A DNA stretch of 64,000 nt from Gymnogyps californianus (taxonomy: Eukaryota; Chordata; Aves; Accipitriformes; Cathartidae), in assembly GCF_018139145.2 (NCBI RefSeq), contig NC_059500.1, positions 53,624,663-53,688,662 on the forward strand. Reading direction: 5' to 3'. The notes beneath the pieces were generated by a model. The model ran no database searches. It had not been told where the DNA came from and saw only the letters and a list, made by a program, of their open reading frames with translations. Shown here piece by piece: positions 12,501 to 23,100 of the stretch (position 1 is its first letter; each line of letters starts with the position of its first letter). The position numbers were made by a program, and so were the translations under genes.

Positions 12501-14180
12501 TAGTATTCTGTATGGTTTTTTATCATCTGTACCTTGCCAAGACACATGAGATAATTTTATATGGAAGGTAGTTGCATCATTGGTGGCTTTGCTACATCAA
12601 ACTGCATCAGCTAACTGTAGATCAATCCAGAAAATTAAGCTGGACCCAGAATCCCATAATTTCTTTGTGGCAAAACACTTCTGACTAGAAAATCATTATT
12701 CCCACTGACTTCTGTTTCCTTTCCAGTTTGAATTTGAAGTGCCAGTTTTCCTTTAAAAATCTTCAGATAGGTTGGAGCCTTACTACCTAAGATACCACCA
12801 TTTCTCTATGAAGTTAGCACTGTAGGACTGAGCTGTCCCATGATCTCACCATAGCCCTACCTCGTCAACTTAGAGCATTTCAAATTCCAGTTCTTCTCCA
12901 AACTGGACAAGATGGCACCACATTTAACCCAACTCAGCAATTCGTTGTGGATCCAGGTATGACTCTAGGTCAAATGGGTCTGGTCAGCCAAAACAATATT
13001 AACCCTAACTCTCATAACAGCTCCCAGTAAGACAGCACTAACCCTAGCTCATTGGTCCTAAACCTTCTTCCTAGATTAATATAACTATAATCCTAGTACA
13101 TCAAACTCTGCAAGTGCAAACACTAGCAATAGCACATGTCAAGAAACCAGTTTCAGGTCTAAACCTAGGCCTAACGACATGTCTCAATAATTCATATGTA
13201 AGGAGCCAATATTAGTATGGATCACATCAGTCTAATTCTAAGTCTTTCACTAGCTCAACAATGCCTGCTAATCCTCCCTAAACCCCTAGCCCAGCAGAGT
13301 CATCTTCCAGCCTGATCTAGCCTATTACCCATAGCAGACCCAGCCATCACCCTTTGCTACTGTATTTCCAAACTGAAGTGCTAACCTCATTTTACTGCCT
13401 TTAATTGCTTCTTATGTGTCTGTTAACATAGGACTGAAGGTTCTGGTTTTGCAGTTATGTTAGTGCATATCTTCACCTCTGAAAATTAGTGCTGTTCTGA
13501 AAAAAAAAAGCTGGACTTGCTTGGCCCCGTCAAAAACCAAGGATAAAGTTGGTAGCTCTCAAACAATCCTTTGAACATTTTACCAGTTTACTCAGAAACA
13601 AGCATACAGATACTTGAAAAATCAAGCACTGACTATTTAATCCTATTTGTGTAGCAGCTTAAAAAAGTGAAAGGTGCAAAAAGGAAAAACATTTAAGGTA
13701 ATTATATCTTAATTATAAAAATATATATTTATGAAAGCTGAAGCAATTAGTCCTCATTAGGAGCACATGCTTGCCAAATTATTTTTTTTTTAAGTACAGC
13801 TGTTTTTTAGTTGCATAATAAAATACACTAAGTTTGATGTGCTGAAAATATATTTGTTATAAGGGTGTATTTGTCCTTATATAGTGGTCAGATTATTAAT
13901 TAAATGTCAGAGAGAAAAGTAGTTCAAAGCTGAAACTGTGTGTACCAAGGCCAGAATTTTTTTTTTCCTTAGCATCATAAGCTCCAGAAAATACAAGTTA
14001 GCAAAGGAACTAGAATGTCTTTTATAATCAATTTGTCACTACTGTATATTGCTTCAGTATAAGGAAATAAACAGCAATCGAAATGAAGAGGATGTGTACT
14101 AAAAAAGACTAAATGCTGCAAATATGTCAGTAATATAAGGCCAGTTGAATTACACTATGCCTATTCTTGTATGTTTTTGC
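6590..14180. other. AT-rich intergenic DNA, no gene or recognised repeat
   Basis: About 7.6 kb of low-GC DNA without a supported gene, RNA gene or family repeat. The few short open frames (for example around 8215-8600) lie in purine- or pyrimidine-skewed sequence and overlap on both strands, as expected by chance. An A/C-rich, G-poor stretch at about 12990-13350 stands out and is discussed as a finding. Confidence 0.6.
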
Positions 14181-14704
14181 AGAATCACAGAATCATAGAA
14201 TGGTTTGGGTTGGAAGGGACCTTTAAAGGTCATTTATTCCAACCCCCTTGCAATGAGCAGGGACATCTTCAACTAGATCAGGTTGCTCAAAGCGCCGTCC
14301 AACCTGACCTTGAATGTTTCCAGGTATGGCACATCTACCACCTCTCTGGGCAACCTGTTCCAGTGTTTCACCACCCTCATCATAAAAAATTTCTTCCTTA
14401 TATCCAGTCTGAATCTACCCTCTTTTAGTTTAAAATCATTACCCCTTGTCCTATTGCTACAGGCCCTACTAAAAAGTCTGTCCCCATCTTATAAGCCCCC
14501 TTTAAGTACTAGAAGACTGCAATAAGGTCTTCCCAGAGCCTTCTCTTCTCCAGGCTGAACAGCCCCAACTCTCTCAGCCTTTCCTCATAGGAGAGGTGTT
14601 CCAGCTCTCTGATCATTTTTGGGGTCCTCCTCTGGACCCACTCCAACAGGTCCATGTCTTTCCTGTGCTGAGGACTCCAGAGCTGGACGCAGTATGCCAG
14701 GTGG
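14181..14704 (-). mobile_element. CR1 LINE, 3' part (downstream half of a split copy)
   Basis: The left end, AGAATCACAGAATCATAGAA on the plus strand, is the reverse complement of the classic CR1 3' tail, so the element is on the minus strand. In sense it holds the last part of the CR1 reverse-transcriptase ORF (minus strand 14704-14509, containing [26 protein letters not shown]) followed by a short 3' UTR. The sense protein resumes here exactly where the CR1 piece at 16100 stops, so the two are one insertion split by the LTR at 14705-16099. Frames are broken. Confidence 0.92.
14700..14704. repeat. Target-site duplication GGTGG (left copy) of the solo LTR
   Basis: GGTGG here is repeated at 16100-16104, directly flanking a segment that starts TGTG and ends GACA. 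Removing the segment and one GGTGG rejoins the CR1 reading frame region without loss. Five-base duplications are typical of class III (ERVL-like) elements. Confidence 0.75.
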
Positions 14705-16099
14705 TGTGGTGGTGCAGACCCCCTGAGCCATGTTGTGATGTCAGGATCAGCCAGCATTGTGTTCTTGTTTTGGCTACAAGTGCAGTGAGTTGGGACAATC
14801 TGGTACTTTCTTGTCCTGGCTACGGTACAGTGAGTTAGGATGATTAGGCACTCCCTAACTGTAGCTGAAACTCCTGTTGCCTGGAACCATACCTGAAACT
14901 CCTGCTGCCTGCCTGGATCATGGCCCGTCCTGGAAGGTGCCAGAATTACCTGACAAGAATTGTGGCCAGAATGGAAATATACTGACCAAAGTCAATCATC
15001 TCATGATCCTATAAACAGTGATCCTAAGTGAGACCCTTTGAGCTCTCTGGGGTTGCAGCAGGCTGTGACCCAGTATCTCCCCCTGAGTTGGGATGCCTCT
15101 CGGGGTAGATTTCGCAAGGGTTTCAAAGAGTAGATTTCGCAAGGATTTCCAAGATCATCTGCTGATAGATGCTGATGAAGAAGAAGGAGTCAAAGATCCT
15201 CTGCTGACAAATGCTGACGAAGGAGAATAGTGAGTAATTCACCACAATTAGATTTTGCGAAGTTTCAAAGATCATTTTGAACCAATAATTTACTACAATT
15301 GGCAAAGAGGGAAAAATCTTGATCATAGGTTAACCTCTATATTTGTGTGTGTGTGTTTGTGTGTGTGCGCAATTTGATTTAGGAAACTTTGTAGTGTTGA
15401 TTATAGCAAATTTTATTAAATCACTCCAATAATTGGCTGATCATTAAGTATTGTTAAAAATCATATAACCTAGTCTTGTGATTTACTGTAACAGTGTTAA
15501 TAAATCTTAAATTGCTGCTACCTCAAAGTCATGTAGGATCCATAATCACTCATTCCTAGACAAACTGGCATAGTAATTCAACGGGAGATTTTCCTTAACC
15601 TTTGTATCCCTTCCATTAGGCATAAACTGTTAACCAAGTCTGGGACTAAGTCTGGATCCAGCTGTACCTAGACTCCTCTCTGAGGAGTTTAGAAAGCAAG
15701 AGGGTCCATTCTGAACCTCATGACTCAATGGGAGGTTTTCCTCACCCTTGTATTAATTCCATTAGACATAAACTGTTGACTAAGTCTGGGACTAAGATTG
15801 GATCTAGCTGCACCTAAGCTCCATCAGGAGTTTAGAAAGCAAGGACGTCCATTCTGAACCTTGTGACTCAACAGGAGGGTGTCCCTTACCCTTTTGCATC
15901 TCTGGTCTCTATGTGAATCATTCTAACTCGATCCTAATTCAATTTTCCTTTGTACGTTTCTTCCATGTAGTAAGTAATAGAGTGAACCTTGCCATCGAAC
16001 TTTGTTAAGTCGCACTTTTACAAATTCACATTAAAATCACCTTTTGCTAATACCTTTGACAGTGATTCTTTAAGTGATCTCAGTCACTCCTCTGCGACA
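14705..16099 (+). mobile_element. 1,395-bp solo LTR inserted into a CR1 element
   Basis: The element has TG...CA ends (TGTGG... to ...GCGACA) and a 5-bp duplication (GGTGG). It interrupts a CR1 copy whose halves lie at 14181-14704 and 16100-17437. Plus orientation is suggested by TATAAA at 15010-15015 and AATAAA at 15499-15504. It contains short internal duplications (around 14770-14850 and 15105-15215) and a tandem repeat at 15583-15895. It holds no retroviral coding sequence or primer site, so it is a recombined solo LTR. I do not recognise the named family. It must be younger than the CR1 copy it splits. Confidence 0.75.
15583..15895 (+). repeat. Tandem repeat, ~147-bp unit, about two copies
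   Basis: The block beginning GGGAGATTTTCC at 15583 returns at 15730 (GGGAGGTTTTCC), and its opening returns again near 15873 (AGGAGGGTGTCC). Shared internal words are CATAAACTGTT, AAGTCTGGGACTAAG, GAGTTTAGAAAGCAAG and CCATTCTGAACC. The copies have diverged by scattered substitutions and small indels. It lies in the 3' part of the solo LTR. Confidence 0.85.
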
Positions 16100-17437
16100 G
16101 GTGGGGTCTCACCAGAGCAGAGCAGACGGGCAGAATCACCTCCCTCAACCTGCTGGCCATGCTTCTTTTGACGCAGCCCAGGATACGGTTGGCTTTCTGG
16201 GCTGTGAGCGCACATTGCCGGCTCATGTCCAGCTGTTCACCCACCAGGACCCCCAAGTCCATCTCTGCAGGGCTGCTCTCAATCCCTTCATCTCCCAGCC
16301 TGTGTTGATACCGGGGCTTGCCCCGACCCAGGTGCAGAACCTTGCACTTGGCCTTGTTGAACCTCATGAGGTTTACACGGGCCCACTTCTCAAGCTTGTC
16401 CAGGTCCCTCTGAATGGCATCCTGTCCCTAAGGCATGTCAGCCGCACCACTCAGCTTGGTGTCATCTGCAAACTTGCTGAGGGTGCACTTGATCCCACTG
16501 TCTATGTCATTGATGAAGATACTAAACAGTACTGATCCCAATACAGACCCCTGCGGGACACCACTTGTCACTGATCTCCATCCGGACATTGAGCCATTGA
16601 CCACTACTTTCTGGATGTGACTTTCCAGCCAATTCCTTATCCACCGAATGGTCCATCCATCAAATCTGTATCTCTCCAGTTTAGAGAAGGATGTTGGGGG
16701 GACTGTGTCGAAGGCCTTACAGAAGTCCAGATAGATGATATCTGTAGCTCTTCCCTTGTCCACTGATGGACATCACAGAAGGCCACTAGGTTGGTCAGGC
16801 AGGACTTGCCCTTGGTGAAGCCGTGCTGGCTGTCTCGAATCACCTCCGCGTCCTCCATGTGCCTTAACTAGCTTCTAGGAGCTAGTTCCATGTTGTTCCC
16901 AGGCACAGAGGTGAAGCTGACAGGTCGGTGGTTCACAGGGTCCTCCTTTCTACTCTTTTTAAAAGTGGGTGCAATGTTTCCCTTTTCCAGTCACCAGGGA
17001 CTTCACCTGACTGCCTTGACTTTTCAAATATCATGGAGAGTGGCTTGGCAACTACATCAGCCAATTCCCTCAGGACTCTTGGATGCATCTCATCAGGTCC
17101 CATAGACTTATGTATGTTCAAGTTCCTCAGGTGGTCTCGAACCTGATCTTCTCTTACAGTGGGAGGGACTTTGCTCCCCCAGTCCCTGCCTTGAGGTCCA
17201 TCCACTCGAGAGGTGTGGGAAGAGAGGTTGCCAGTGAAGAATGAGGCAAAAAAGTTGTCGAGTACCTCAGCTGCCTCCTTGTCCATTGTTACCGGTTTGC
17301 TAGTCGTGTTCATTGGGGGCGCACACTTTCTTTGACCACCTTCTTCTGGCTGACACGCCTATAGAAACTCTTGTTATTCTTGGTGTCTCTTGCCAAGTTC
17401 AGGACTGGGTCTTTTGTGGCTTTAGCTACAAATTCTG
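16100..17437 (-). mobile_element. CR1 LINE, reverse-transcriptase region (upstream half of the split copy)
   Basis: On the minus strand this translates, with frameshifts and stops, to the CR1 ORF2 reverse-transcriptase domain. Recognisable blocks are [17 protein letters not shown] and [19 protein letters not shown] (frame 17313-16933), DSQHGFTKGKSCLTNLVAF (16858-16637), [16 protein letters not shown] and [13 protein letters not shown] with the catalytic FADD box (16763-16428), and [15 protein letters not shown] to SALVRPHL (16367-16080). The order is collinear with CR1. The endonuclease half is absent, as in most 5'-truncated CR1 copies. The protein picks up again at 14704. Confidence 0.93.
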
Positions 17438-19737
17438 GTTATCTAAAAACTAACATTATGAAATTGTGAAGAGGATGACTTACCTATTTTACCTCTTGAA
17501 AAGCTTTATAATTTTATCAAGTAGTTTTTAGTGGCAATAGAGTTTATCTTTTTAGAAATATTTCTATTCCTGACTATCCATCAGAGAAGTGATTCATGAA
17601 CTATGTACAGCGCAAACCAGCAACATGCAAGGCATTTCTAAATGATTCACATTTGGTCCTCATTACACAGAAAATGCAGAACATTCTTGTCCTTTGTGGC
17701 TATCCCAGGGGCCTATGAGAAAGTTGGAGCCAATAGTTCACTGGAATCACTGAACAGCACGAAACTTTCCGGTTAAACAGCTAGACCTTTGTAATGATGG
17801 GTAGGATAAGTGGAAGTAACCTCACAGCAATGCAATACCTAGCACTTCTGGAGTTGAATGTAGACCTCTGAGTGAAGCATTTAAGCTAACTGCACATCAT
17901 GTGCTAAAATTAGATGCCCAAGAAGGTCATCCAAAACAGGCAGCCTGATGAGTAGGGAGCTGTTTAAATTCAGTATGGACAGTTTGTATCTGTCTAGATC
18001 TAGAAGAAGAGAAATAGTAAGGGAAATCTTAAATTCTGTTTTGCAGATAATACAAACAGCTCAAACAGCTAGTTCCGGATCCCCACTTAGTCAGTTACTG
18101 GAACCGGCTTCTAAAAACAAAGGCTTATTTGGTTTCTTTCAAAGATATGGAAAAAGTTCACTTTTTTAATAAAAAAAAAATCAAGGATATATTAGGATGG
18201 CAAGGGATACCGTCGTTACCAATTCCATTCTTACAAGCTATCTTTTGCAAGATGAGATTTCCTGGGACATATCATGAGTTTTTATATCTGTGTATATGTA
18301 TAGGTATTTTATTATCAATTTGTTGTACTCAAGTTACATACCAGTTTGAATCTCCCTTATTTAGTTGCACAAATTCTGCCATAGTGAGCCAAAGAACATA
18401 CCGTATATGCAAAGCCAAGAATCTAATCTTAGTCTAAGTAAAATCTTAATAGTCCAAGTAAATTCTTAATCAAGAATTAATATTAGTCCATTTAAATGGA
18501 TGTCAGTTATATCACCACTTATAGTTCAGACTATGTACAGTTAAAACTGATAGAAGCAAACCTTCTAGGATCTACCGCTTTCTTTGATTGGATGCTAACC
18601 TTTCCACTGACCCTCTGAGTATGAAACATTAGTGGCTTCCGTTTGGGGGCTGCATCTTGAGTCCGTCACTGAGAGGAGCATGATACTGATGGTGGGATTT
18701 CTTCCTCTGCCTTGCTAGCAGGAGTAAAATATTGCTGCTGATGATTTCTTTCTCCTCACTCTAGGATCTGTTTGGAATCACTTTTATATGCTTGTTAACA
18801 TATGTTATACATTGCTATTTCTTCATCAGACTGCAAGTCCAGGGTAGATCAAAATTCACTGTAAGATGTGGTTTACATATATTGAATACTTATTCTTTGT
18901 TCTGTTACCACTAAGACTGGTTTTACCAGGCTCCCAAGACTGCACTTCTTTAATGACCAGTAATAGACTGGTGAGTTGCTTATAGCCTGAGGACCCCACT
19001 GTCATTCTGTACCTAGGCCTCTGCTATCATCTGATTTCTCTAGCCCTCAATGCTGTGTTTTATTATAGGGTCATAGATATTTCCTTCTACAGAAAATAAT
19101 TACTTCCTGTTGCCGTCTGTTAGTTCAAAAAGGCAACAATTTGTTACAGTAGGCTACAACTTGAGTGTGACAGTAGGCATTACAACACACAGCAGTGCAA
19201 TGCCAAGCAAAGGGTCAAGTATAATACAATAATAGGTAATAGTCAGCTAGGTAAAATATAATAGAATAACAGGTAATAGTCACCTATGACCTAATACTAG
19301 ATAGTTACCAAAAGAGTTAGGTAATTGCTCATAGAACAAAACAAACAAAAGCAGAACTCCAGGTAGGCCAAAATAAATCCAGGCAAGTCCTAAGGCTTGT
19401 GTTGTTAGTTTAACGCAAAGTGTGTGTGCTATTACAAGCATTTGCATGCCACATTTACTGGGCTTTAAGGCTACAACTTTAATACAACTACAAGCTAAGA
19501 AAAGCACAGGAAACAGTGCATATGAATTAGAGTAACATTTGCAGTTGCTGAAACGAGTATCAGTATTAGTGGAGTTTGCAGACCTTGTGTTTGCAGGATA
19601 CATGTTTTCAGCTGAGAGTCAGGAGGAGGGAGGTTCCTCTGCTGGGGCCGTGGTACATTAACACTCCAGTGGCCATGCAAATTAAATTGGGGATTGTCTT
19701 TGTCTGAAATAGAAATATAATTGTACTATATGTCTTA
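17438..19737. other. AT-rich intergenic DNA
   Basis: No gene is supported. A short tandem duplication is visible at about 19222-19290, where an AATAATAGGTAATAGTCA-like word recurs after roughly 55 bp as AATAACAGGTAATAGTCA. The segment 19090-19690 could be an old LTR piece, but I could not establish ends or a family. Confidence 0.5.
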
Positions 19738-20017
19738 AATATTTAACTGCCTCAGTACTTTCAGTGACAGGACATGGGAATGGCTCAAAGCTGCATCAGG
19801 GAGGTTCAGACTAGATACTAGGAAACAGTTCTTTACCAAGAGGGTGGTCAAACACTGGAACAGGCTTCGTAGAGGGGTAGTTGATGTGCCAATCCTGTCA
19901 GTGTTTAAGAAGCATTTGGACAATGCCCTTAATAACATGCTTTAATTTTTGGTCAGCCCTGAAGTGGTCAAGCAGTTGGACTAGATGATTGTTGCAGGTC
20001 CCTTCCAATTGAAATAT
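19738..20017 (+). mobile_element. CR1 LINE 3' end, plus orientation
   Basis: In the plus strand this encodes the very end of a CR1 reverse-transcriptase ORF, with GRFRLDTRKQFFTKR-like and FKKHLDNAL-like blocks around 19797-19930. A short 3' UTR ending TTGTTGCAGGTCCCTTCCAA follows. It is a strongly 5'-truncated copy. Its 3' end runs directly into the pentanucleotide repeats at 20018, consistent with the short-repeat tails of CR1 elements. Confidence 0.88.
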
Positions 20018-20083
20018 TCTCTTCTCTTCTCTTCTCTTCTCTTCTCTTCTCTTCTCTTCTCTTCTCTTCTCTTCTCTTCTCTT
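20018..20083 (+). repeat. (CTTCT)n pentanucleotide microsatellite
   Basis: About 13 uninterrupted TCTCT/CTTCT pentamers form a pure pyrimidine tract directly after the CR1 3' end. It probably grew from the element's own short 3' terminal repeat. Confidence 0.95.
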
Positions 20084-20092
20084 TGCTTCGCT

Positions 20093-20167
20093 TCCATTCC
20101 ATTCCATTCCATTCCATTCCATGCCATTCCATGCCATTCCATGCCATTCCATGCCATTCCATTCTAT
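20093..20167 (+). repeat. (ATTCC)n microsatellite with ATGCCATTCC higher-order unit
   Basis: Pentamers of ATTCC run from 20093. From 20121 to 20160 the array changes to four exact copies of the 10-mer ATGCCATTCC, one substituted and one normal pentamer. It follows the (CTTCT)n array after a 10-bp linker. Confidence 0.95.
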
Positions 20168-23100
20168 TTACAGCATATTACTATGCCCACCATGACAGAC
20201 CAATTTTGAAAAAGATCTGTGAGAGAGAGAAAATTAAGCACCCTGTTTTGTTAATTAATGTCTATTCTGATGACTGCTTGCACACAAGGTCTCTGTTCCA
20301 CTGTCTGATTATAAGCTTAAATATAGGAAACTTTCTTAGCTGTATGTAATGTTATTTACATAACTGGTATTCATAGCTAGAGCCACAGCAGACCCAGCCC
20401 TACAAAAATATAGAAGAATAGGTGTAGTATAGTTCAACTGACCTTACACTCCTTAAAAACGTCTTAGCTACAAGTGCAAGTATCGTATCAGCCTCCTGCG
20501 GTAAGATAGGTATTGAAGCCTTTTAGTAGAACAAGCACATTATTCCAGACAGAGAGGACAATATATACCTGCATTCTTGGCCCCATATCTTGCATCCCAT
20601 TCTTGGACCTCCTCTGCTTTTGTTCTGCCTGTGAGCCTCTGGAACTTAGTCCTGATTTATTCTAAATACTGCCTATTCCACGGATTTTATTTCATGTAAG
20701 AATCAAGTCTCGCCACTGTTGCTCCAGCTGTTCTGTACGTGTGTAGATAAAGACATTGCCTGAATTTGTATTCAATATGCATTGACACAACCATAGGCAA
20801 GTAGACAAGATTTTGCCTCTGTTTATGTTATAATAACATTGATTCTCTGTTTCCATCTTCAGTTATCTTATTTCATTCTATAAGTAATCTGCTCTGTTAA
20901 AGGAGTTATAAACTAGGTTCAGCTTAACTCCGTAGCTGAGCTGGCTATGCAGGGAGCTCTTCTCATTTTTTGTGGAATCTGGCAGTTTGCAATAAATAGG
21001 TTGAAGTTTTCTTTAACTGAAATACCTGTCTAAGTACAATAAGGTATCACTTCCTAAAGGCAATATAAGACAGTTCTTCCAGCTGGTTAATTGACCTGGT
21101 ATAAGTGATTGTGATTTTGGTTTGCAGTGATGGCATTCTGAGCATTTACATGTCCAGTGTGGTATAAAATTATCAGCCTTCTGTACACCATGGCTGCCAT
21201 CCTTAATTTCTGAAAAAAAAGTACATTTTTTCTGTCCCCATGGTGCACGCACTTATATGTTCATTACATTCAGCACACACAGAGTGACACATGCAACATA
21301 TCAGATAGTAACTGTAATGTATTAAAACAATTAAGATGAAAAAATAGAGTTAAGGTTGAATGCTGTAATGACATTACAATATTCAGTAAAATAGTTCTTG
21401 GACATCAGTGGAGTTTTATATGAGTAAGGGATGTAAGATGGTTTCCCAAGAGAATGAATCTGTGACTGGTAACAATCAGCCCATTACCTCTGTTATTTTG
21501 ATGATGCCTTTATTTTAAAGTGTTGTTTAGTTGTCTGGTGTTTGAGGGAATTAGTTGAGACAAAAAGGAAGAATTAAATCATTTCATACTGCTCTATGGG
21601 ATATAGACTAGAAATCTAAGACATTTTAGGAATTTTTTCAGAGACATCCAGGAATTTTATAACTCGTGTAGGTGATTTTGTCACGTAATAGGATTTGCAA
21701 TAAAATCTCTTTAGGAATACTGCTAAAAATGCAATCAAATGGAAAAACAGAGAAATAAAAAAGGCTTTAGCTTTTCAACACAGGATGTGGATTTGTGTTA
21801 CACTTTACCTACGATAACTGAAGACCCTGCCTTGTGTTAAATTGTGGAGGTCATACAATCACAGATTTTACCATCTGATCCAAAACTAATATGCCAGAAA
21901 AAGTCCATGTAATCAGCTCTTTGATCTGACATATCCTGCAGTAATACTATTGCTAGATCTAACTAAAGAAAGGAGTGAGCAGGGCTGTCTGTTTTAGGGT
22001 CAACTTGCTGTTAAAAGTAATGTCAGTCCACAACTGCAAACTCGAACTGCTGCAAGGACCAAAGTGTACATTGACCAACACCTCTCCTTTTTATCATTCT
22101 TGACTCCCACAAGCCGAGCATTTCCAATATGCCTCTGTTCCTGATTTTTGTTTGCCATGTTGCCTCTACAAGGTTTCTAAAGAGGATGGATTACTTAGTG
22201 TTAGGATGACTATGTCTGTCACTTGCTGTCGTGCATTATAAGAGGATGGAAGTGCCAGAATCTATCCAAATTCATTTTAATTTTTTGCCAGTATACTCTG
22301 TGGGTTTGGGGTTTTTTTGTTGTTGTGGTTGTTTTATATAGCTGTTCCACCGTCTTTCACACTCGCAGATTATCAGCGACTCTTTTGTACAAGAAACTGA
22401 AGTTCGTTGTTTTCGGAGGACACCTTGCACTTGCAAACATGCGGACCACAAATGAGATGCTTTTTCACTTGTTCTGAGCAAAGTTTCCCGAGGAAGTGGA
22501 ACTCACGCAGTTGCAACATGGTAATACGGTGCTCAAGGAAATGCAAAACCAGAGAGTGGTAAGGGAGCCATCCAGTGGACTGTTGTGAAACGCACCGCCA
22601 AGACAAATCAAAATTAAATAATCTCAGAGCTTTGCCTGCCTTTTTGGTTGCAAGATGTTGGGTGTTGTGCTTTGTCCAAAACCTGCTTGTACTACTAAAC
22701 GCCAAATTCCTTTACGTTTTGTGTTCATTGTAAGGAACTAATTTTCCCAAAACGGTGAAAGTTTTTGAAGATCAGGATATGGAGCTGCATTTTCTAGAAT
22801 ACTCATTCAATTAAACTGTGAACACCAAGCTCCATTTTTTTTCAGTTTATGTAAGGGAAAGGGAAATGTACCATATAAAAATGAATGAGGTTGGAAGATA
22901 TTAATTCATCCCTTTGATTTCTGTTCTGAAATACAGTTTAATCCTGATGGTTTTAGTGTGTGTTATTTTAACTGAATTTAAAGGGTTTCCAAATTCTCAT
23001 TAGAGATTTATTTAGATTCTTTTCAAAGATTCTTACAGATTATTTATGGATGATTTATATATGATTTTTTCACTTACCAGAGTAAACTGAAAAGCAATGA

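Noticed and set aside
16074..16535. 153-codon plus-strand frame
   Set aside because: It is the antisense of the CR1 reverse-transcriptase region.
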